Assembly: GCA_026745465.1 (NCBI GenBank)
Contig: JACYXH010000278.1
Coordinates: 1,059,478-1,123,477, forward strand
DNA: 64,000 bases
Source: Lota lota
Lineage: Eukaryota; Chordata; Actinopteri; Gadiformes; Lotidae
Direction: 5' to 3'
Shown: piece after piece, positions 48,373-59,250 of the stretch
How positions within the stretch are numbered: the stretch's first letter is position 1
Layout: each line of letters begins with the position of its first letter
Program-made: the position numbers and the translations under genes
The notes under the pieces: generated by a model
Database searches by the model: none
What the model was told of the DNA's origin: nothing
The model's input: only the letters and a program-made list of their open reading frames with translations

Positions 48373-49225
48373 AGAAATCAGAATGTTAGTCAAATTCCCT
48401 TCTTAACTAAATGGTAATCCTCAGTAAGAAATGCATTGCAATCACTTCAATGTGTCCCGCTATAAATACACGACTAGAAGCCCCTACTCTAAAGGTTTTT
48501 CTAAAATGAATGAAGATAATACTGTAACGTGACCCTCTCCGTTTCCGTCCAATTCCGCCATCTAGTGGCACCCAGCCGCCATTACACCTCGTGCTCCCGT
48601 CATCAATTAGCCACCACGTGCACTCCCTCTGTTTACCCACACCTGCAGCTCATCAGCCAATCACCCACCACAGTATTTAAGCACTGGCTCCCCACAGAGC
48701 CAGTGCTTGTTCGTAATGTTGTATTACCTCCCATGGTAACTTCGGCCTCGCCACCTCTTGTTTACGGGTCCCACTCCCGTCCTTGTTCTCGTTACGGGTT
48801 CCGCTCCCGTTCCTGTTCCTGTACCTCGTTCCCGCTCCTCGTTCCTGTTCCTAGTTCCTGCCTGTCTTCCTCGTTGCCAAACCTCGCCTGCCCGACCACC
48901 CGCCTGCCTACGTCCTTCTGCCTGCTTGACTCCCCGCCTGCCAACTGCCTACTGGACTACTCGCCTGCCTTGCCCTTGCCTGTACCGTTGGACAATAAAT
49001 CCCTTTTTATACCCGCACCCTGTTGGTTTCGTTGTCTTGCGTTTGGGTCCTAATCTCGTATTCGTAACAAATACATAATATACAACTCATAAATTGCTGA
49101 TTTTTCTTGCTTTGGAAACTAGTGTTTGTGTCTGATGTACTTCCGCAACAATATTATTTTGTGATGTGAATTTAAAAATATTCCTACAGCCCTTAATCAC
49201 AGGGCTGTACTCTGTTCGTACTTAT
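48373..49225 (+). repeat. Duplicated non-coding segment, copy A (upstream of the CD7-like gene)
   Basis: The stretches 48373-48522 and 49070-49225 (interrupted by a solo LTR) align with 52215-52690. Shared landmarks are CCTCAGTAAGA-ATGCATTGCA, TAAATACACGACT, and TACAGCCCT near the end. Confidence 0.7.
48523..49069 (+). mobile_element. Solo LTR, Ty3/gypsy type
   Basis: The 547 bp begins TGTAACGTGA and ends TTCGTAACA, flanked by AATAC at 48518-48522 and 49070-49074. It contains GACAATAAATCCC near its 3' part (AATAAA) and a pyrimidine-rich array like the other LTRs. No internal region is present. Confidence 0.88.
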
Positions 49226-49338
49226 TTAACACCAGAGGGCATTACATCCTACGCGTTTTTCTTTCACTAGGCATGCCACAAAACACAAGACTCTGTCTCT
49301 AGACTCCAACTACCTTTCACACTGCAGTCAGTTTCAAA

Positions 49339-50739
49339 ATGTGTGCAAGTCGCTTAGGAGTCTCTACCCTCTTCTTTCTCACCCTCACACTGTCCAGTGG
49401 CCGAGGTAAGACCAGATTGTGAATATAGAAATATGTATTGCCAGTTAAAAGTTCAAATCTAGCTCCTGTCCTACTAAAGGACATGTCATGTTACTACTAA
49501 TGGTTTAATACTAGTTTAAGGCAAATGTGATACAAACAATTTGTCAGTCTGTCTGTCTGTCCGTCTATATGTATCTATGTTTGTATAAATAATATGTATC
49601 TATTTATGTTTCTACATATTTCTATATATTTTCAGCTGCGAACAGCAGTGACATCCAATGGAGAAAACCTGGTGAATCGATCACAATTCACTGCAGTTCA
49701 ACTATAAAACAAGAAAGTTTGTATTTATATCACCCCATCAACAATACGATAATCCTCCTATGGAACCTGGGTGACACAGAAACCATTAACGAACAATGGA
49801 GGCCCAGAGTCAAGACCGAAAAGCCAAACAAGACAGGGCCCACTGAACTGCTCATCACCATAGCCAACCTGACAGCACAAGACACAGGTTTCTACCTGTG
49901 TGAGTACATGGATTTCCAAAAACCTTGTTTTGTCCAGACGAGAGGAGCCGGCTCTGTTATCCTGGTGGTTCGTGGTGAGTAATACTGTCAGTGCACTACA
50001 CATCATTATGTCTGTTTTCATTCTTTTCCTTCACACATGTCCGGGTCACAGATACAAACATCATGACATGGGGTCAGCATGGTAAAAGTGTTTGAAAATC
50101 GAAAACACCAAAAATAGTCCAACGACATGTCAGTTTCAGTTTAAGATCAAACTTCAGCTAGGATCGTGAAAGGGTTTGACTGTATCTCCTAGATGCAGTT
50201 GCTGAGAAGGAGTGTGATTTAACCTTCCCCATGATCCTAGTGGGTGTGCTGTGCATTGTCATCCTACTACTTCTCAGTGTTCTGGTGTCGATGTGGATCG
50301 TTCGAAAGGTACATAACATACATAATATATATCATACAGCACATTTTTTACCATTGTCATTGATTGTTTTTGTGTTGTATGTCCTTGTAAAGTATGTATT
50401 TTGGTATCTTTGAAAAGCCCTATATCTAAATAAAATGTATTATTATTATGTATGTGCATGTGCATGTGCAAGTATGTGTGTGGGTACGTGCACGTGTGAG
50501 TGTGTGTGCTTGTGCAAGTATATGAAAGTATCATGCAAGTGCATGAATATGTCTGTGTTCGTGTGTGCGGGTATGAATGATGTATGTGCATGCATGCATG
50601 CATGTGTGTGTGTAATTGGACTGTAATGACCTTCTCTTTGCGTCAGATGAAGACCATGCACGTTACTGCTGTGAGACGTCCCCACCGGGCCAAACCCAGC
50701 GACGTCTACGAGGACATGAGGAGCACCTGCAGGCGTTAG
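49339..50739 (+). CDS. cd7: CD7-like single Ig-V membrane receptor
   Basis: The exons are 49339-49405, 49636-49974, 50193-50308 and 50647-50739, all GT-AG with joining phases, giving 204 aa. Residues 1-21 form a signal peptide. Residues 23-135 form an Ig-V domain with Cys42 and Cys111 (DTGFYLC) and N-glycosylation sites at N25, N58, N87 and N100. Residues about 148-172 span the membrane. The tail ends DVYEDMRSTCRR. Mammalian CD7, a T/NK-cell co-stimulatory receptor, has the same plan and a VYEDM motif that binds PI3K when phosphorylated; its gene is on 17q25, like the human homologues of nup85, sumo2 and jpt1. The link to CD7 rests on the tail motif, layout and chromosome context; sequence identity in the Ig domain is low. 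It could instead be a lineage-specific Ig receptor. Confidence 0.8.
50450..50615 (+). repeat. TG/CATG low-complexity tract in CD7-like intron 3
   Basis: Imperfect TG and GCATG repeats just before exon 4. Frames across it are artefacts. Confidence 0.8.
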
Positions 50740-50897
50740 GCCTGTCTGCTTCGGCCTTTCCTCATTGTGGAGCTCTCTAGAATGGTTGCCTGTTGGAGAT
50801 TTATAGAATGTGTGCAATGTCATAAATGGACCCCCCTCCTCATTTTCTCCCTGTTACTGCTAGGGTCTAATCATTTGAGTGGAGAAGAGTATGCGTG

Positions 50898-50903
50898 ATT
50901 AAA
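50898..50903 (+). terminator. Possible polyadenylation signal of the CD7-like gene
   Basis: ATTAAA lies 159 bp after the stop codon. It is the commonest variant of the hexamer and the first candidate downstream. Confidence 0.4.
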
Positions 50904-51356
50904 TGTAAACTCAAAAAGTTTGGTGTGTGTCAGATGTTTAATCCCAGAGTTATTTCCTTGCAAGCAAGGAAAATATAGACTATAATATTAGATATGTGAT
51001 AATGGTCAGAATGGGAGTTTATCAAACTGTTTCCTGGGACTATGCCATAGAATGACTTGTCTTTAACCATCTCCAGAAATATTATTGACAGTATATTGCA
51101 CTTTGCATCTCTCCCTTCCTCTATAGTCTAGTCTTTTCCTCTCGTTTCTGCTCCACCTCAATTCTCCTCTTGTTTACAAAACATGTATGTTCAATGAAAC
51201 TGAATTGCATACATTTTTAATAGCATAGCAAATGCATTTAACTGTTCTGACGTGTGGTCGTTATAATATAACTAAAAGTCATAGTTAAATGTGTATCATC
51301 AAAAGGCAAGAAAGCAAGCAGGAAATGTGTTGCCCACGTCTGCCCTAACCACTAGT

Positions 51357-51440
51357 GCAGGGGTGTCAAACTGGTAGAAGGTAGGCCACATGGTTCAATC
51401 TGGCCCTGGGGGCAATAAGATGAAATATGATTAAATAAAA
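51357..51440 (+). mobile_element. hAT end remnant
   Basis: CAGGGGTGTCAAACTGGTAG followed by GGCCACATGG resembles the left end of the hAT element at 42728. No matching right end is seen nearby. Confidence 0.55.
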
Positions 51441-52214
51441 TAGCAAAAGATTAGTTTACAGGTATATCAAATTTATCAAATATTTGTTGTAATACCCTAA
51501 ATAACTTGGGGGCGCTAGGTGCCAGACCAGGCAGGTAGGGGCCTTATAATTAAGAAGGTTAATAAACTGCATAATTTCTAACTTGCAAGATGTCCATGTA
51601 AAGCAGAAGAAAAATGTATACAGTACAAATAATTTGTTCAGAAATGTATTCACTGAGGTCATTTGAAACCCAAAGTGCCTCGTGTGCACACAACAGGTAG
51701 TGGTTTGAAAAAGCTTAAGCTGACAAAAGGCTCTGGGTTTGAACTAGACTAGTTGAGGATATTCCCCTGACAAGATGCTCCATATTTGAGAGCTATAGTT
51801 GCACCGTGGTCGTGTTACTTATGTTCAGAGACTGAAAGCTTTGCAACAATGAGTGAGTGAGAGCGATTCTTTTTTGGGAGAGGGTGGGGGGTTGTTTGGC
51901 CCCATCTGTGTGCTGAATATCTCAAAAGGTTGAGCACAGATTATTTGCACCAAATTTGGTAGGTGGTTATGGTCCAAGTCAAGTTATTAACATTTCATGC
52001 CAATGTTTATATTATACAGTTATTTTTCTGATACTGCTGAAAAGGGTAGGCAATATTTAGCCTGTTGTTGAATGCATATGTTGTACAGAATTGTTTAAAG
52101 ATGGAACTGATTCATTCTCAAAATATTTATCTTGCATTTTGCATACCTGCAAATGTATTTGATGTTCTCCTTTAAATAAACATTAATTGAAATACAACCT
52201 AATATTGAATCTTT
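51441..52214. other. Intergenic, no gene recognised
   Basis: AT-rich. A stretch near 51900-51970 (CACCAAATTTGGTAGGTGG) looks like part of a dispersed repeat. Nothing else is supported. Confidence 0.35.
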
Positions 52215-52690
52215 GAATCACAATGATAACCAAATTCCCTTATTAACTTAAGGGAAACCTCAGTAAGAGATGCATTGCAAACATTACTGTCTTCTTCTTC
52301 TTCTTTCAATGGTATCATATGTCCAGTTTACTATCACGTAGCCATCTCAGTGTCGCCAGGTCCAGTTCGAAGAGGCCAGCTTCAAACGGTAACCTGTGGT
52401 AGTCGCATTGATTGATGATGTGGTCCGCTGTTTGCTCAGGTTCCCCACATTACTGTCTGTCTCGCTGTAAATACACGACTGCAACAATTCTTTTCTAGTA
52501 ATTCAAATTAATGTGGATAATATAGAATTGACTATTTTATTTGATGTTGGAACGAGTTTGGGTCTGATATACTGCCACATCATTATTGTTGATTAATGTG
52601 AGGAAAGTAAGTTTGATCTTTATCAACAAATGAAATTAAGCTGTATGTACTTTCATACAGCCCTAAGTCATAGCACTAAATATTCTCTGT
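52215..52690 (+). repeat. Duplicated non-coding segment, copy B (downstream of the CD7-like gene)
   Basis: Aligns with copy A (48373-48522 plus 49070-49225) once the 156 bp insertion at 52291-52446 is removed. It has the same orientation as copy A. Confidence 0.7.
52291..52446 (-). mobile_element. Short SINE-like insertion with 10-bp target duplication
   Basis: ACATTACTGT occurs immediately before (52281-52290) and after (52447-52456) a 156 bp segment that starts CTTCTTCTTCTTCTTTC. Copy A of the surrounding duplication lacks it, which gives an empty site. A 10-bp duplication and a simple (GAA)n tail on the minus strand fit a LINE-mobilised SINE. I do not recognise its family. Confidence 0.7.
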
Positions 52691-52902
52691 TACAGTATCA
52701 AAAGCTTGCATCTTGCAGCTGTGCAATTGTGCAATATGCAAAAACCTTTTTGCTTGTACTTCCTCAGTTGTCATTACTTTTAGATATGAATGCCTCTTAC
52801 TCAGAGGCACTGGGCTTCGAAAGCCACTTTCGAAAAAGTAACGTAGATAGCTTTAGGCCAGAAAACCACAATCACCGCCGCTCGCATTGTCTTCCAGAAA
52901 GA

Positions 52903-53265
52903 TAAATTCTCATTCTCTTCTCATGGCAATACATTCTCATTCTCTTCTCATTGCGGTACATTCTCATTCTCTTACCAGGACGTTACATTCTCATTGTCTT
53001 CTTAAGGCTGTACATTTCCTTACCAGGACGGTACATTCTTATTCTCTTACCAGGACAGTACATTCTTAATCTCCTACCAAGACAATACAATCTCATTTTC
53101 TTACCGGAACGTTACACTTTAAAAAAAATTACCAATTGTTTTACCTTCTACCAGGACGTTACACTCTCATTATTTTACTAGGACGGTACATTCTCATTCT
53201 TCTACCAGGACGGTACATTCTCATTCTCTTACCAGTACGGTACATTCTCATTCTCTTCCCGTAAT
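52903..53265 (+). repeat. Minisatellite, about 28-30 bp unit
   Basis: About a dozen diverged tandem units follow the pattern ACATTCTCATTCTCTTACCA then GGACGGT. The short frames across it (HSHSL or LPGRYILI repeats) are artefacts. Confidence 0.9.
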
Positions 53266-54423
53266 TGGGTTAGCACAGTCTTTATATCTGTGCTACTTTT
53301 TAGAAAACATTTTGTTCTAATTATTTGAGCAAATACCAAAACACCTCATAGTGCGCATTGCACCAACAAACAGACACCCACATTGGGCCAGTGTGCCAAA
53401 CACATTGGTGGTTGCTGGCTGCTCGGGTGAAGTTTCATGTAGGTTAACTTGTTGAATCGGTGTGGCCAACATGCTTAAGTGGTGTATAATATTTCTTTAC
53501 AATATTTCTTACAGTTCCTTTTAGGCTATTGGAACTCACACCTGATGGAAGGCAGTGCTGACACACCTGTACAAGTATACAGACACACACACTCATAGTA
53601 GATGGCAAAAACTCAGATCACTAAGAACAACCACAGTCCGTTATCATATATAACAATTTTGCACTATCCAAATTCAGTTCACAAGTGACACTTTAAAGAC
53701 ACTTTATTTTTGTCTTTTGTCAACAGGCTCAAATGTGGTTGGGCCTGTTTACCATGTAGGTATTTCTTTATCAACACAGAATGTGTATGTGCGTGCGTGT
53801 GTGTGTGCGTGTGTGTGTGCGTGTGTGTGCGGCATAATTTTTGGAAATGTGTAACTATGCAGTTCTAAAGGTTTATGAGCATAGCACTGCACATTGCACC
53901 CAACATGTTTTGGTTTGACATGGGGTGCTGATGAAAGACTTCCTGTCAACACACACAAGACGGTGGAAAGTATGCAGACATGCATCTCCGGTATGGTTCC
54001 ACGCTTGCACAACTTTGTTTTTCTCTCTTTGACTTTTTACACCACAGTGAGAATGGATTTCCTGTGAATTCGGATGGTTTTGGATTCGTATCATATGCTT
54101 GTATTGAATCACAATCAAAGGTATACTTTATTTAAGTAGAGCAGTGAAGAAAATCAACAGTGAGAAAGTGGTTGTAATGCTGCTTTCCACGCATGGTCGT
54201 TCACATTGCATCACCTCTAGGGACAGGACACGGAAGACAGATAGTGAAATAGAGACAGGTAGATGAAGACAGACCAGAAAGTAGAGTTACAATAGACTCA
54301 TTTTGTCAAGGTTACTGGTGTTGTATTAATACAATTTATTCAATCTTCTAGGGTTCTCCACAGGATTTAGTTTTCCATGGTGGCGCTTCCACTTGTCAGT
54401 TGCGGCCATTGAGATAAGAGGTT
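53266..54423. other. Intergenic, no gene recognised
   Basis: Contains a short GT tract at 53785-53830. I see no exon, RNA gene or classified repeat. Confidence 0.4.
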
Positions 54424-55059
54424 TGTTAGAGTTACGGCAGAGCAAGCGGACCCAAATGCAGGACACAGAACAGGCAGAGACGAATAAAGGGGCCAAGGAA
54501 TTTATTTAGCAGGCTAAGAGTAGTCAGGCAGGCAATGTTCGGCAACGGGGAGACAGGCAGACAGGCAGGGACTCGGCAACAGGCGGATGGTCAGGAAGGC
54601 AGGGGTTCGGCAACGGTAGGCAGGTAGGGACTAGGCAATAAGCGGGTGGTCGGGAAGGCAGAGGTTCGGCAACGGTAGGCGGGCAGGTAGGCAGGCAGGG
54701 ACTAGGCAACAAGCGGGTGGTCGGGAAGGCGGAGGTTCGGCAACGGTAGTCAGGCAGGCAGGCAGGGACTAGGAACAGGAACAGGAACGGGAGCAGGAAT
54801 CGGAGTAGGAACAAGAACAGGAACGGGAGTAGGAACAAGAACTGGAGAGATTCTGGATCAAAAGGCGGGGACGAAGAGACCGACGAGTGTGGGGTAACTA
54901 ACTAACTAGCACTGGCTGTGTGAAACGCCAGTGCTTAAGTACTGTGGGGGGTGATTGGTAATTGACTGCAGGTGTGGATAATCAGAGGGAGCACGAGGGG
55001 TAATGGAGGCAGGGTGACACTAGATGGCGGAATTGGACAGAACGGGAGAGGGTGTGACA
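54424..55059 (-). mobile_element. Solo LTR, Ty3/gypsy type
   Basis: The 636 bp begins TGTTAGAG and ends GTGTGACA. The flanks AGGTT and AGTTT differ by one base. It holds about four units of a 60-bp-type array (GGTTCGGCAACGGTAGGCAG) also seen in the LTRs at 44355 and 45235. Confidence 0.85.
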
Positions 55060-55124
55060 AGTTTACAGCCAGCGGGGTGGTTTTAATAAAGAAGGGTTTC
55101 AATAATGAACATATTGGCAGCTAT

Positions 55125-58100
55125 ATTATTACGTTTAACGTAATAATTACGTACGCCGTCTACTGTCAAGCCATCCACTTCCACCACCTAGCGGGCGCTG
55201 GCTGCCACTTATCCACGTGCCTCTGTTTACACACCTGCCGACTCCCTATTTAAGCCGTGAATTCCTAGCAGCCGGAGCTAGTTTGTTGTTTACTCAACTC
55301 GCCTGTCTGCTGGATTTCCCACTTGTCCCCGAACCCCTGCCTGCCTGACTGCCTGCCCGTTGCCAAGCCCTTGCCTGCCTGTTACCGAACCCTTGCCCGT
55401 CTGACTACGGTTTGCTTAGCCCCTGGCTTGTCGATATTCACCTTTAATAAACTCCTTGAACCTCTCTGCCGTCTCCGCTTTTCTGTGTCATGCGTTTGGG
55501 TCCCCTCGTTCTGTTCCCCATAACAGTACGAACTAGCCAACATGGACCCAGCCGACACAGAGGCTCTTCGACAGGTGATCTCCCGCCAAGGACTACGGTC
55601 GTGTGGGAGCACGGCTCCGAAGTCTCCTCCTCCTGCTCCGCATTCACGGAGGAGATACGGAGGGTTTTTGACCATCTTGTTTGGGGAAGGGAGGCTTCGA
55701 GACGCCTGCTGTCCCTACGCCAAGGAGCTCGAAGCACCGCCGCCGGAGTTTCGCACCCTTGCAGCGGAAAGCGGATGGAATGAGGAGGCCTTGCAGAGGG
55801 TCTTCTTGAGTGCGCTCGGCGACGCCGTCAAGGACGAGTTGGCCTGCCGGGAGGATCCCTCAGATCTTGACCACCTGATAGCTCTCGCCATTCGGATAGA
55901 CAATCGTCTATGTGAGCGCCGATGAGAGCGGGCTCTCCGTCTGTCCCCGATGCCCCTCCCCGTTCCGCCTTTAGTTTCCCGGCCTCATCCCTCAAGCGCC
56001 GGTCCCTCCCATCGCGAATCATCGCTCTCCCCCGAGCCAGAGCCCTTGCAACTTGGATGCATCCGCCTCTCCCCTGAGGAGAGAGAGCGTCGAATCTATC
56101 TGTACTGTGGTCACCCTGGTCACTTCGTGTCCACCTGCGCCACCCGCCCGGGAAAAGAACGGACTCGCCAGTAAACCGGGGGGTCCTGGCGAGTCGCACC
56201 CTCAAGTCCTCGGCTTCCCATCCCCTACTCGATGCTGCCCTCTTGTGGCGGGATTGAGCACTACCGCTCACCATCCTTCTGGACTCCGGAGCGGACGAGT
56301 CCTTTATCAAACAGGAGGTGGTTCAGCAGTTGGGCATCGACACCACCCCCCTAGACTCCCCAATTGAAGCCCAGGCCCTTAATGGAAAACCGCTCGCCCG
56401 TGTGGGGTGCCGGACGGTCCCTGTCAAACTGTTGATTTCTGGGAATCACCACGAGTCCCAATCCCTCCACGTTATAGACTGTCCTTTTACTCCGGTGGTC
56501 CTGGGGTATCCGTGGTTCCGGACTGACAATCCCCACATTGACTGGGGATCCGGTCGTGTAACATCATGGAGTCCGTTTTGCCTCGCCCATTGTCTGCGCT
56601 CTGCCCAATCTCCGCCTTTCCCCGGAGTCCGGGATCGAGTCTGAGCCCCCACACCTGTCCTCCGTGGCGGAGGAGTATCACAACCTGGGGGTAGTCTTCA
56701 GCAAGTCCAACATTTGCCTCCTCACCGCCCTTATGACTGCACCATAGACCTTCTTCTCGGGGCCCCCCTGCCTAGTGGTCGCCTCTATAACCTCTCCCGT
56801 CCCGAACGTGAGTCCATGGAGGAGCAAATCTGGAAATCCCTCGCCGCTGGAATCATCCGACTGTCGTCCTCCCCGGTGGGGGCGGGTTTTTTTTCATTAG
56901 CAAGAAGGACCGCTCCCTCCACCCTTGCATTGACTGCCATGGCCTTAACAACATCACAGTCAAGAATAAGTACCCCTTATGTCCGCCTTCGTTCCCCTCC
57001 ATGGAGCCACGGTATTTTCCAAACTGGATCTGCGTAACGCTTACCACCTGGTCCGCATCCGTGAAGGGGGCGAGTGGAAGACCGCCTTCAACACCCCCCT
57101 AAGTCACTTCGAGTACCAGGTCATGCCCTTCGGACTCACCAATGCCCCCGAGGTCTTCCAAGCGCTGGTCAATGATGTCCTCCGGGACATGCTCAACCAC
57201 TCCGTGTTTGGGTATTTGGACGACATTCTGATCTTCTCTGGGTCACTGGAGGAGCACAACCGGCTGTACGTTAAGGCAGAGAAGTGCGAGTTCCATGTCC
57301 CGTCCATCTCCTTCCTGGGTTACATCATCGGCCAGGGAGAGGTGAAGATGGACCCCTCCAAGGTCTCTGTGGTGGCTGAGTGGCCTACTCCCTCCAACCG
57401 CAAGAAGCTCCAGCAGTTCCTGGGCTTCGCTAACTTTTACCGCCACTTCAGTCGTGGCTACAGCCAGGTCGAGGCACCCCTCACGGCCCTGACCTCCACC
57501 AAGAGGCCCTTTGTGTGGACGCCGGAGGCCAAGACTGCTTTCCGTAGCCTCAAGGAGTGGTTCGTGTCGGCGCACATCCTCATCCAACCCAATCCCTCTC
57601 TCAAGTTCGTGGTGGACGTTGACACCTCCAACACCGGGGTAGGTGCGTTCCTCTCCCAGTGCTCCCCCATGGACCACAAGCTACATCTGTGTGCCTATTT
57701 CTCTCACCGGCTTACCCCTCTGGAGCCGAATTACGACGTGGGAAACCACTAGCTCCTGGCCGTTAAATTGGCACTGGAGGAGTGGCGTCACTGGCTGGAA
57801 GGCGCGGAGCAGCCGTTCATCGTGTGGACGGACCACCGCAACCTATCCTATATCCAGTCCGCCAAGAGGCTCAACTCCCGACAGGCCAGGTGGGCCTTAT
57901 TCTTTGGACGCTTTAACTTCTCCTTTATCTACCGACCTGGCTCCCGGATTGTTAAGCCGGATGCCTTGTCACATCTACACTCCCCAGAGGACTCCTGCCC
58001 GGACCCGAACCCATCCTGCCTCTCGCTTGTCTCGTCGCTGCTCTCACCTGGGAGGTCAAGTCCGCTGTATGCCAGGCGCAGGGACAACAGCCTGACCCCG

Positions 58101-58990
58101 GCACTGGTCCTCCCAACCACCTGTTTTTCCCGGACGTGGCGCGGTCCAGAGTGCTTACCTGGGCCCACTCCACTAGACTCACTTGCTACCCTGGCATAAC
58201 CCTGCACCCTGGACTTCATTCCTCAACGGTTCTGGTGGCCCACCATGGACGCGGACGTCCGCTCGTTTGTCGCGGCGTGCGCAATCTGCACTCGGAACAA
58301 GTCCTCCAACCGGCCCAGTTCCGGTCTGCTCCGGCCCCTGCCCATCCCCAGTCGTCCATGGTCACACATCGCCTTGGACTTGGTCACCGGGCTCCCTCCG
58401 TCCGAAGGAAACACCACCATCCTCACAGTCATCGACTGCTTCTCCAAGGCCGCCCACTTCTGGCGCTTCCCAAACTTCCCTCAGCCAGGGAGACTGCAGA
58501 CCTCCTAGGTCATCACGTGTTCCGCCTGCATGGCATCCCGGTGGATTTTTTATCTGACCGGGGGCCCCAGTTCATCTCCCAAGTCTCTCCTCTGGATACT
58601 ACCCCCAGTCCAACGGACAGTCTGAGTGGGCGAACCAGGAGATGGAGGCTGAGCTCCACTGCGTCACAAACGTTAACCCATCCTCCTGGAACACTCAACT
58701 CTCATGGGTTGAGTACGCTCACAACACCCTCATCAACACGTCCACTGGCCTGCCCCCTTCATGTGCTCATTGGGGTACCAGCCACCCCTGTTCCCCACCT
58801 TGGAGGAGGAGACTGCGGTCTCCTCTGTCCAGGCTCACCTGCGCCGGAGTCAGCGCACCTGGAAGCGCGCACGCGCTGCTCTGCTCCGTGCATCCTCCCG
58901 CTCCCGGCCAACAAGCGCCGTCGGCCGGCTCCGCAGTACAAAAGGTTGGGCTCCGTTCGAAAGATCTTCCCTTGAAGGGGGCTACCCCTA
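55125..58990 (+). mobile_element. Ty3/gypsy LTR retrotransposon fossil, plus strand, eroded
   Basis: An LTR-like sequence ends at 55525 (CCCCATAACA). It is followed by gag (55542 on, MDPADTEAL, with a zinc-knuckle-like Cys cluster near 56100), retropepsin (about 56278-56560, LLDSGADESF), reverse transcriptase (about 56830-57300, YLDDILIF), RNase H (to about 57980) and integrase (about 58200-58980). No right-hand LTR is recognised. The gag start is related to those at 28856 and 45208. It is broken many times, on the order of ten, and is older than the neighbouring element at 59251. Confidence 0.88.
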
Positions 58991-59034
58991 AATCAGGGGT
59001 ATTCAACAAAAAATTTAAAGAGGTCTCATTATGA

Positions 59035-59215
59035 GATCATCTCTTGACCGGGCCAGACCTGACTAACATATTAGTTGGAGTGCTATGTCGATTTAGAAAA
59101 GGTCCAGTCGCCATAATGTGTGATGTTGAAAAGATGTTTCATCAGTTTCATGTTGCAAAGGAACACCAAGACTACCTAAGGTTCCTCTGGTCGGACAAAG
59201 GTGATCTAGACTCCA
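59035..59215 (+). mobile_element. BEL/Pao retrotransposon scrap
   Basis: A short stretch codes GPDLTNILVGVLCRFR, PVAIMCDVEKMFHQFHV and DYLRFLW, typical of BEL/Pao reverse transcriptase. Nothing else of that element is visible. It is a fragment only. Confidence 0.75.
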
Positions 59216-59250
59216 AACCCTCGGTTCATCCAGAGAAGCTTTTACGTCGA

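Noticed and set aside
52887-53181. Frames with HSHSLL or GRYILILLP repeats
   Set aside because: They follow the period of the minisatellite at 52903-53265.
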